Part shown: positions 10,364 through 22,800 of the stretch, piece after piece
Numbering within the stretch: position 1 is the stretch's first letter
Layout: each line of letters begins with the position of its first letter
Assembly (NCBI GenBank): GCA_018340805.1
Contig: JACMZG010001863.1
Span: 55,603,108 to 55,667,107 of the forward strand
Direction of reading: 5' to 3'
Length of the DNA: 64,000 nt
Source: Microvelia longipes
Taxonomy: Eukaryota; Arthropoda; Insecta; Hemiptera; Veliidae
Notes under the pieces: model-generated
The model's database searches: none
Told to the model about the DNA's origin: nothing
Seen by the model: the letters and a program-made list of their open reading frames with translations, nothing else
Made by a program: the position numbers and the translations under genes

Positions 10364-12730
10364 GTAAGTACTATATGCTTCATTGTTCCTCATTATGTAG
10401 GATTTCGTTACAGCCGAGGAGTCTAAAGCGATTTCATGTCTGTTCCAGCTGGGGTTCGAATCCCCATCAGAATCGGTACCTTATTCACTAGCTTCGGCGG
10501 CACATATGGTGCTAATAATGTTAAACGAAATCTCGTCTTATAAGGCCTTTAGGCTACTCAATATTATTTGAACAAGTAGTTCCCCCTTCCCCTGCAATCT
10601 CGAGTATAGTTATGACTTGCAAAACCATTATGATTATGACTTGCAAAACCATTATGATTATGACTTGCAAAACCATATGATTATGACTTGCAAACCATTA
10701 TGATTATGACTTCCTAACCACTTCATCCTTGAAATAAAACAGAGTCTCTCCACTAATGATATATATTTGACATAGCCAGCTTTCAATCTTAAGAGATCAT
10801 CATCAGTGCCGGCAAGCAACGAAGAAAAGAGTTAGGAGTCAGCTACAAACCTCTAGACAAAACTGTAACCGCTGTCTCCTAACTCTTTTCTTCGGTGCTC
10901 GCCGGTACTGATGATGATCTGTTAAGATTGAAAGCTGGCTATGTCAAATATATATCATTAGTGGAGAGACTCTGTTTTATTTCATTAATTGAAACTCCAC
11001 AACTCATTTTTCCTCACTTCATGCTTGGTTAGGATAAGAACGAGCTCTACTGATTCGTAAAGCCAACTAGGCTAGAGCGCTACACTGTTAGTTCATAAAA
11101 GCAAGGTGATATTTCTGAAAGGAATTCATTTTATCTCATTTTTAACAATTTAATAAAGTTTATGTATAAAAATCTTTTATGGACTTATTAATGGAACACT
11201 ATAATTTGATGATAAACAATCTAAACACTAAAGACCTTTTTTATCAGGGAAGCATTTCAATAAAACATAAAAAAAACTTTTTTTTTTCACTATTTCATTT
11301 CATGGACAATAAAAGTGTTACCAACCCAACAAATTTGCCTTTACATGTTGTAACCTTGGTCGTAATCTACCTAGCTCACATAAAAATATTTTTTTCGCTC
11401 TCACTGTATTAAGTATCTTATAATTTGTATGCGCTCTCACTAAAACTACGTTACCAATGAATTTTATAATTAAAAATAAATTAATTGAAACAAAACTGCT
11501 TGAAAACAACAATAATGTTGGTTTTAATAAAATAAATAGCATCCATTTATTAGCATAATAATTTAACAATTAACATATACATTTTTTATCAATACACATT
11601 ATGCATATAATTTAACGTTTGTATGGCAAATTAGGTTGGTACACGGTTTTAAATTTTTTTTTTTTTTTTCATACAAGTTAAAACTTGTATGTTTATAACA
11701 GGCAAGATCAAATGATACTCTATAGTTATTGATTCGTGTTTAAACTAATTCCAACAGCTAAAACAACTTGCATTTAGTTTTATGAAGCCATTAAAATGTT
11801 TATTGTAATGTAAAAACTTTTAGTTAGAGGAAACTTTTTGAAATAATACAAGTTTAATTGAAAAAGTTACAATGCAGCTATAATTTTTCTTATGAAATAT
11901 TCGTACTCTTCCTTTTCTTTTACTAAGGGTATTTAGAAAGTGTTAACCGCCTCCGTGGTCTAGGTCGTTAAGGCGTCAGTTATGAAACTGACCTATGACA
12001 CCTCGGAGGTCTGGGGTTCGCATCCCAGGTTTACGCTCTCAGTTTCTATAAGATTATTGATCAAATAAATTGTCGCCAACTTTAGAGTACACTTGAAGCG
12101 TAACGGCTGCAACTACTACTTGAGGTGGTTCCCGCAGGGGTTATCCCTGATGAGCCGCAAGGCTCTAAACGGGCATTATTATTATCTAGAAAGTGTTCTG
12201 TTCAAATTAAAAACAGTTTCATAAAATTTAAGACCCTTCTAGGAGGTTATGTGCATTTAGTATACGTTTCTGTATTACACATAAATCTTGCTTTGTTCTT
12301 GCTCCAGAGTTGAGCTTTATATACTTATACACTTATAAAGTGCATATATACTCATTCTCGTTTAGAGCTTTGCGGTTCACTTTTGCGGCAACCTTTGCGC
12401 TCCAAGTGTCTTTTTAATTAGGCGATAAATGATTTAACAATCTCAAACAAACTGAGAGCCTAACCTGGGATGCAATCCCTATACCTCCAGTACCTGACAA
12501 CGCACAGGCTCGAGACCACCGGCTTTACGTCCCTTCTAAAGGACGTGATACGCAAACATTTTTATCCCTCTCATAAAAAATCCCAGAGGCCCGTTCTGGG
12601 ATTGAACCCATGACTAAATAAACACGGAAGTTTAAAGTCCAATCATTTTGTGTATTGGCCGCGCACCTTAATCGCTACACCACGGGTGACTGTCTCTAGC
12701 CTAATAATATAAGACTATCTCACATCAGTG

Positions 12731-12803
<73 letters not shown>

Positions 12804-12878
12804 TAACTAACCATATATATTATATATATAACTTATATATAATATATACATATATTATATAAATATATATATATAATA

Positions 12879-12935
<57 letters not shown>

Positions 12936-13800
12936 TATCTCTCGGGGATAACCTTTATAAAGTGAGATAATACCGGTGAGAAGTATAACAAAGAATGGAA
13001 TTTCGAACGAAGAAGAAAGTCTGGATTGAGTCTGATTTCAATCTCAGACAAAAATAAAATCTGTTAAAACCGGCCCAGTAATCATGTTTACATTTAAAGG
13101 AGAGATTTTCATTCAATCCACTGTTCAGCTAAAATATACTTTTTTAAGGATTTTATAATTAATTAATAAAAGTTAATTATAATTAACAAGCATTGCGAAC
13201 CAGCAAATAATTGTATTATTAAATCCAGCATCTAAAAAATATTTATCACTCGCTTCGCTATTTATCACTGTGTATAACCGGATCTTTAAAACTACATCCC
13301 AAGTCGTAAAGAGCATTCGTGTTATACCTTTAGCAATGGAATTAATTACTTGTAATAAACATTTTATTACTAGAAGAACCTTTAGAAGCCAGTTGTTTAA
13401 CAATAAAAAAGAAAAGTTAGTAACGAGTAAGTAATAAAATAGTAAAAAAATATGTAGGGATAAAGATACAATGTTAAAAGTAAAATATCAAAAGATGTGA
13501 TGAATACTACAGTGTAATGTAGAAGATATGTAATAATAGATTAATTAATAGATAGATAAAATCTAAAAATAAAGAATAAAAATGAATAAAAAAATATTGA
13601 AAGATAAAAGTACACCTTAAAAACTGTAATACTGAATTCAAGCAAAATGTCAAAAATAGTTATGAATAGTTATAATAATGTAAAGTAAAAATTTCAAATT
13701 ATAATAGTGAATATGTTATGAGAAAATTAATGAGGGAATAATTTAAGAGTATAAAGATAGGAATGTGCTTGAAAAAATAATAAAATTAATTAAATGTATA

Positions 13801-13871
<71 letters not shown>

Positions 13872-16800
13872 GTGGGTTGTCTGCATAAAAGTTTCTACCT
13901 GTGCGTATGGTGTACGATACCTCTCGGTGGATACATCGAATCGAAACGAATCTTATTATATAGCAAGATGTTGGTGTTGAATTCAGATTAAATTTATTAA
14001 AATCTTTTTTGGGGAGCTTGTATACTATGTATCAGAATTACGCTACGCAAGTATTAATGACAAAACCCAAGTTTTCGATATAAATTAATTGACCTGAATG
14101 CGGCATAAATTGTTTAGATACAATCAACTCGTTTACGAGGTTAATTGATTATAATGGAGTTGAGACGCAAGAAAAACCTGTCTAATTCACACAGTAGCAC
14201 AGTTCGTCTTGATCCCAATGAAACTATCAACACCAGTGCCTTAAAAGATGTTTTTCTTTAAGCTGCCACTGTATCGGGTTCGCATGTAAACTAGATGTTG
14301 CTTTGAAAAGTTGTCCGGTAATAGTACAACATTTTATAAGTGATAGCAGTCCTTTAAGATTAATTTATAACTAAGAACTAACTTTTTCAATACGTTTTAA
14401 CTTTTACGTATTTTTACGGAGGTGCATTGGTATGAAGTATTCTGTTTTCTCTAAAAATTCTAAACCTCTGGTTTTAGGTATTCATAAGACCCTCTGACTG
14501 GTTTTTAGTAAGTTGTTAGCCAGTATATGATATTGTGTTTGGTCAACGCTATCTTTCTTATTGAGAGTTAAATGAACATCCTTAACTCCAAACGCCTCTT
14601 GAGTAACAACTTGCTAAAGATGATGAAAGAAAAGAAGTCTCTCCACAAAATAAAACTTTTTTGGCAAAGCGCTTTCAACCTAACTAGAGGCCATCATCAG
14701 TGCAAAACCGTTGAGATGTAAAGAAGAAGAGAGTGAGTCTATGTTACTCTCATATCTAATAGAAAAACATAGACTCACTTCTCTTCTTCTTTACATCTCA
14801 ACGGTTTTGCATGATGATGGCCTCTAGTTAGGTTGAAAGCGCTTTGCCATATAAAGTTTTAATTCTGTGGAGAGACTTCTTTTTTTTATTATTCTCTAAT
14901 GAAACTCCATTCACGCTCACTCAAAGAATATAGCTAAATAAATGTTGTTCGAGTTAAATACCACAAAAATATATTTAGGAGGAAATTATAAATAAATTCT
15001 TAATCTGCGTGATAAAAAATAAGTTTTAATAAGTCTTCTTAGAGAATTTGATCTTCTTGAGAATTACTAAATTTGACGCCCTACTTAAAGTTAAGAAAAT
15101 CATCATTTTAATATTTTTTTAAGAAATAAGGGTGGGGCAGCGAACTAAATGTCAACTTGTTTTACTTAAACCTCTGACTCTTAGTACGAGTGTCCTTCGA
15201 GAAAAAATAAAAATCGCCTTAAGAATACGAATTTGTTTTATTTACAATTGTTTACACTTATTTAATTAAATATTCATTATGAATAAGCAATATCTTAAAC
15301 CTTTTAAAAATTTGAGTTTTATAACCCGAGTTAAAGTAAACCCTTAAAATTTTTTTGAGATGGTACTAAATAAATTTTTACAGGTAAGCAATGACGTCAA
15401 TGCTACTTAAAAATTCTGCCACAGAGATCTGCAGACCACGCGAATTTATACTTATTAATATAAATATAAATTATTATAAATATAAATATACATATATATA
15501 TTAATATATATAAAAATATAATAAATATTTTGCTAAATAATCCATTCCCCCCTTAACTTTCCGTTTTATGCTCATAAATAACCAGTAGTAGTACTACTAG
15601 CAACACGATTTTCCAGATTTTTCAACGGAAATGCGCACATCAAAAGTATATAGAAAATTGAAATTTAAGAGATATTTAAAGATATTACTAATTTTAATAA
15701 TAAGAAAAAAATAACAACACACACAAAATATATATGTATATTTATATATATTATAATATTAGATATACTATATATATAAATATAATATATATATTATAAT
15801 AATATATATATACTATAAAATGAAACGGATTTGTGTCGCACTTTATGACTTACGAAAGTGAATTGAAAAATCTTTAGGTGTCTATTTATTTTAACCTCTT
15901 AAAATGCTGGTGATTGTAGTTTTCTGATCTATATAATTTTGGTAACATTTATGCTAAGTCGTTTACTGACTTCTATTTTTAGCCAAGTTTCGCAAATTTA
16001 CGATATGACTTGACAAATTCAAACTCGAGGTCAAGATTAAGGTCACCCTCCAAGGTCACCTAAAGTTAAAAAAACCAAATATAGTTTCTTTGGTTTTGAA
16101 AAAACAAAATCTATGCCCAAACTTATTTATAGCATTAAAACTCTCTTTGTGTTCTATTAAAGTAAATGAACAAATTATACATTGATGTCATGAGAGAAAT
16201 TAAGTTTTAACTTAAGTTAGTTAAGTTAGTCACATAACTTCTAGATTACTTTACTAACTACTTGACTTAAGAAAATTAACTTTTTGTTAAGTTAAAAATT
16301 AGTAGAGGAATGACACAAAAACGCCCAAGTAACTCATTATTTGATCAATTGGACTGTGGAATCAATAAATAACAAATAACATAATAAATAAAAGGATATA
16401 CAGAAAAATCGCTCACTTTTTAGAAGTGGGAAAAATTCGTTTAATCGTTTTATAGCGATTTTAACAGCAAAAGGTTTAAAAAAGTTATAAAATTAATAAA
16501 TTAAAAGTTATAAAATGGCTGTATGGCAAATAAAGGCCAATGCCAAAAAAAAAAAAAAAACAGCAAAAGTTGATACTAATATTTACAGTTTTGACAGCAA
16601 ATGCTGACACTAATATAACCAGTTTTGACAGCAAAAGCTGACACTAATATTTACAGTTTTGACAGCAAAAGCTGACACTAATATTTACAGTTTTGAATAG
16701 CAAAAGCTGACACTAATATTTACAATTTTGATAGTAAAAGTTGACACTAATATTTATAGTTTTGACAGCAAAAGCTGACACTAATATTTACAGTTTTGAT

Positions 16801-19800
16801 AGCAAAAGTTGACACTAATATTTACAGTTTTGATAGCAAAAGCTGGCACTAATATTTACATTTTTGACAGCAAAAGCTGACACTAATATTTACAGTTTTG
16901 ATAGCAAAAGTTGACACTAATATTTACAGTTTTAATTAATGTCTTTAAACAGTTTTAAGAAGAAATAATAGGTTAAAATTCCTTTATCAAATTTCTCCCT
17001 GAAATTAATTCCTCATATTTTTAAAGCATTCCTTTTCATACCGGGAATCATTAATAACGTTCATTGCAGTTAAATTAAGATCTTTATGGTTGTTGGGTTG
17101 AAAAGTTAAAGACATTAGTAGATTGGGGCGAAGGGGGGGGGGGTTAACAGTTCACAAAGTGCTGCGTCTTCGCCGGCAATTTAGATCAGGTATCATCGAA
17201 TACATTTTACGAAAATTTAAAATGAAATTAAATGCTTGGAATATATGATAAATAATTCAAATTTATTTAAAGTGCTCTGAATTTAAAATACATCTGACAC
17301 CGAGCGCAAAATATTAATGCTCTTTGACATTAAATGCTTACTTATAAATCATTTATTTATGTCCATTCCAAGCTTTTTAATTTTACCTAATATATGATTA
17401 AGCAAAATATTTGAGAACTTTTAAAATTAAAGTTTTCAAGGAATATGCCTATTAGGGCTTAAATATAATGAAACTCTTAGAGCTTTCGTATTTCGGGCTT
17501 AAAACTGAAAAAATACAAGTCACTGTTGATAAGTGTCATCGTCAATTATCTTAAGAAAAAATAAAAATTTCAATTTTATGCATCTTGGCATTTTAACTGT
17601 TTATGATATCCGGAATTTTGTCATCTTAAGTAAATGAATCAATGCCTGTCCTGTGGAAAATCTTTTTTACAATGTAAATTACCAAATTAAATAAATTAAT
17701 CCTTCTCCAGCTAGCATTACCGACCTTTGAAACCAGGATATTTTAAAGTTGACTAATTTTACTATTTTAAGAAAAGAAATGTCTATAAGGTTATAAGATT
17801 CTTCTTTCCTACAACATAAAGAAAGTTTATCCTGCTGATTTAAGTTTATAATTTTTAAGTATTTCACTTATAGAAGAACTTGAATTTCTAACTTAGTATT
17901 TGTTCTGGTGTGTTTTAGGGTCTGCAAGCCATCAGATGTCCTGCAGGTTTGTTCTTTGACATCGAGAAACAAACTTGTGACTGGAAGGACGCTGTCAAGA
18001 ACTGTAAATTGAAGAACAAGGAAAGGAAAGTCAAGCCTCTTCTTTATACCGACGAACCACTTTGTCAGGTAAAATACTTACTCTAGTCACTTGTACTCAT
18101 ACAATGTACATAAATACTAACACAGGGAACAGTACTAGAGTACAGCAGTACCTGCATATCAACAGAGACCGAGCATCCTCACTTAAGAAACTACTTATTA
18201 ACTTGTCTTCCCACAATTATCATTAACATGTGTATTGTTCTTATTTGTTTGTCACGTCACGCTTTGCGTATTTTATAATTTTGCAAAATTAACTGTAGAG
18301 GATTTTACTTTTCCTTATCCATACCAAAGTGGTATAGGCAATGTATTGTTTGAAAAAGAACCGAAACCGAGATTTAACCCTAAATTATCTGTTTAGGTGT
18401 TTAAAGAGTTTCTGAGTAGTGTTCACTAAATTGTCTGTTGGTATGTCTATATGTGTGTGTTTGACATTATCGTAGTTTCCAGTGTATTTATTTTTTATTA
18501 TAAATTTGGCGATTTCCATATTCTTCGGACGAGCTAAGCGTAGTGAAAAGCGTAGCGAATCCAATGTCGTGAACAAAAGTTCGCAGATACCCAATACCAG
18601 ATTTTTTTTTAAATTTACAAACAAATGTTTAAAGAATTTACCAAATCAATTAATATTTACACCTGTTGCTTGACATTTACAAGAGTAGACTAATCCGTTT
18701 ACTGGATCCTTAAGAAACTTCTCAAACATGACTCGCATCGTTTATTAATTTATTGAACCGGCTAACGAAATAACTGGAGTAGAATAATATTTCGCGTGCT
18801 TTTCTGCTTCATTAGCTCTCATTATTTATTTTAATAATTTATGAAGCCTCATTAATCATGTTTATTGGTCAAGGGCGAATTCTACAGATCTTTTCGTATC
18901 TTTTGTTTTAAATTGACAGTCTTTGGCAAATGTAAATCATTTTATATTATCTTGCGTAAAAATAAACTTTCTCACCGTTTTCAAAACTTAAATTTTAATT
19001 TTAGCTGATTATACAAAACATTTATGATACATATGTAAGTATTGACATACTTCGTATGTCAATAACATGCTTCGTATGTCAATAACATGCTCGTATGTCA
19101 ATAACATGCGTATGTCAATAATGCTTGCATTCTAAAGATTATAACAAAGCATTAAAGCATTATTAACAAGACTTTTAAAACAATTTAGTGCTCTTTTAGA
19201 TCTATTAGTGCTTATTAATGAAGCTAGAATACGTTTATGTAATATTATAGTACGGACTATTGCATTAATTGTTGCACAAATGAATTTGTTTTAAACTACC
19301 AAATTTTTCAAAGCACGAATAAAAATAATTTTGGTAAGAAACCACCGCTCTCATCTGGTAAATACTTCACTTTAAATAATTTTTGGAATTTTAAGGTCAG
19401 AGTGAGTTTAGGCTCTGTCGTTCCTCTGATATGTTAGACGTAACGAAACAGAATGAAATATGTCATTATTTCGGGCCATCAATAATTGCAAATAATGTCG
19501 AATGATGGAACAGTTCCCAAATATTGCATATAATTTTGCTTATGACCTCCCTATGTGTCTCTCACAATTATATTGTGTTAAAATATATAGTTTACCACGT
19601 CAGAAGTAGTTAAAAATCTACCGAAGAAGACTCAAATTCATAAGAAAGACGAGGGGGTTAGCTAGAGCCGACTTTGACTAATGGTTTCAGGGTATCTTGG
19701 AGTAAATTAGTCTTCCGGAGTCAGCATCATTATTTCACGCAAAAACAAATTGTATAAAGAAGTGTAAAATCAAACTTTAACAATAAATTATTAACAAAGT

Positions 19801-22800
19801 TTTACAAAATTTTCTTTATTTGGCTAAAAAGTCCAAGGGCTGTCAAATCATTTTGTGTAACATAAAAATTTATTCAAATATTATTTGGGTTAATTGTTAT
19901 AAATATTGATAAATTAAATATATTTGAAATAAAAATTCACGAATTCAAAAATTATGTTTCGATCGGTCAAAATTTTGCTCAGACGGAGTCAATTATAATA
20001 GAAACAATTATCCCTAGTTTCATATTATTACCAGCATTAGTTAAATTTTTATAGAATGACTTAAAAAATGGTTAAAAATTGAAAAATAATCTAATTAAAT
20101 TGAAACTTAGTGCAAGGGTATCTCATTGCGTACCAAATAAATATATTAAGTCCAAGAATAGATATATAAATAGTCCCTCCACTAAAGTATGATAATGAGT
20201 TTACTAAAGAGTTAACTATCTGCCACATCCGGCCATCATCAGTCTATAAAAAGCTAAGAAAAACTACAAACTTAAAATAACTAAACACCAAAAATACAAA
20301 ATGTCTAACATAAAGCTAAAGGAAAATAACAAAATTAAAATAAATAAATCGGCAAGAAGACAGAAACAAGTTAACTCTCTAGTAAACTTATTATCTTACT
20401 ATTTATTGGAGAGACTATGTATATATTTATTCTTGGATTACTCCACATAGCAGTTATTTATATTATACTAAGTTCCGTTTCATTAAGGCAAGTACATCCG
20501 CGGTTTCTGTAGGATCACTAATGTTATGTCGCATCTAGCAATTTCAGTATCTGGAGACCGTCAGGAAAACGGATGTGTACTGTTTGAAGACGAGTGGTAC
20601 AGCAATATGAATCATGAATGATTTTTATCTTCAGAGGACGAGCGAAGCGAGTACGAATTCGCTCAGCAATAATTAAATGATTTTCATGTTTTCAATACGA
20701 GCGAAGTCTGAAGTGATGAGGATGGCCATAATAAATCCGAAAATTCAATGGATTAAATTTGTCCGCTATATTTAGACTCTTTAATATTCAATAAGCATTT
20801 TTTATTTCTTAGATTTTTACGTTTTAACACAGCGGCAAAAGTGCACTTATCAGGTTTACCGGGAAACTAAACAAATACATTTTATCAACTCCTTGTATTG
20901 TAAGTTCTACTTACAGTCTTGTTACCTTACACTGTAAATGTACTTTTACTCCCTAGGGAGGAAAAGTGAAAGTGTTGCCAACTTGACAGAATTTTTTAGT
21001 AAAATTTTTAGGAATTTTAGGAAATTTTTAGGATTTTTTTCGGTGTTATGTTGGTACTACGGGTAGAATATAAAATATACACACGCTAATGTTTAAATTA
21101 CAAATATAGTATTACACATTATTCTATTGACAGCTTACAATAAAATAATGTGAAGATAGTGGCTTTATTCTCTCTTCATCAGAGTAATTGACATGGTAAG
21201 AATAAACTAAACTAACACAATAACAATTAAGGAGCTGAAGAATATATTAATAGTTGTTAGAATTAGTTCTCTAGTCGTAGATAAAATTTAATATGCAACA
21301 AGAGATGAAAGTTTTCACCTCTCGTATTATCTTCCTCGTCAAGCCTCGGGAGCCAAAATGTTAGTTAACTCCCTCGGCAAGCCTCGGGAGCTAACTAGTT
21401 TATCTCTCTCGGCCTACCGGCCTCGTGAGCTAATGAAGTTTCCTCCTTCGGCGCTGCCTTAGGACGAAACTTAAACTTGAGCTGTAAAACTTACTTTCAT
21501 CCCTTGTTGCATAAATAACTATTCTTCACAGTATGACAAAGTGAGGGTAATAAATAGCAAACTGAGACGTGAAAGAAAATATTTATCGTTGCTACGGCAG
21601 TAATTTTTATTCTCATTAATTAGTAAAAGTTGAAAGGCAACAGTTCTTAGAGAAAGTTATGTTTATAGCTGAAACCTAAATAGTAACAACGGTTGTAAAA
21701 CCTGTGCGACCTTGGACACAACTAACGTTTTGTCATGAAATTTTGTTTGGGGATTTATCTCTGATATATTTTTCTTTTCTGTTTTCAACAATAGGTGAAA
21801 GGACGTGAATTGAAGCTCGAATATATGGATGGTTGTGTGGTTGCACGCCTCTTTTACTTATGGCCACAATACAGACCACAAATCTGATCAGATTCAAATG
21901 AAACTTGAAAATTTAAGTCCTATAAAAGGAATAATTAATTATATTTTGGGAGAAATCTAACATGATATCTAAAATCATGAAAATTTTTTAATGAAAATTA
22001 GATTCTAAGTACTAATTTTAAATGTTGTGAATCTAAAATATCCTTCGAAACCGTAAGTTCTTACTGATGTGTACAAACAGTTTCTTGCTTGATTAAAAAA
22101 ATTAATGTAGTTTGCAATGCGGGCCGTGTTTTTTATAATTTTTAATAAATTAATTAGTATAAAAGCTTTGATCTGTAATTAGATTGATTTTAAATTTAAT
22201 TCTTGAACCATTCAGGGAAACTATTAATCATTAACCAACGAGAAAAATGTCGGTTACAAGGTACAACGGAACTTTCCTCACCTTTTCGCATTCGCTACGC
22301 TTATCCTCACTACTTCAAACTCGCTTCGCTCGTCCTCAGAATAGAAAAAATGTCTGATTTACAATTTTGTATATTCTCGCATTGCTTGTTCTTAGACAGG
22401 AGAGATTAATTTAATCCCAGCGGTTACCCATCCTCATATTGACCACATTGATGCTGCTTAACACTAGTGATCCGATAAAAACCACGAATAAAGTGCTTAA
22501 AATAAAACTTGTATTATTAATAATAAAATAATTCATTGCATAAAGGAATACACTTGGGCTAAATATTTGAAAGAATTTTTTAAATATTTGCTGACGCAAA
22601 AATGAAGGTTAATCATTAAAAAAATGTCTTATGTGACAACTCGACATAAAAATTAAATTTGCATCAAGATTCAACCCACTAGCACAAACACACTAGAAGC
22701 TACGAGGGTAAAAGACACACACACTCAGGCACACATACATACAGACAGACAACTTGATATGACTCACCCAGGAGGTCGAAAAGTCACCTGAAACGGATTA

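Larger units (their letters stand above)
10364..17918 (+). other. Chitin deacetylase intron (7.6 kb)
   Basis: GT-AG intron. It contains two foldback elements with hammerhead-like motifs, tRNA-type SINEs, (TA)n tracts and a 34-bp minisatellite, all listed separately. No other gene was recognised. 14890-15480 and 16940-17900 hold only AT-rich DNA, apart from a G run at 17137-17146. Confidence 0.85.

Noticed and set aside
11947..12030. Possible functional tRNA gene
   Set aside because: A- and B-boxes are present, but acceptor and anticodon arms do not close, and the unit continues into a SINE body with tail and target duplication.
21165..21200. TCATCAG (CTGATGA on the minus strand) near 21176
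   Set aside because: No GAAA at the right distance and no hairpin after the core.
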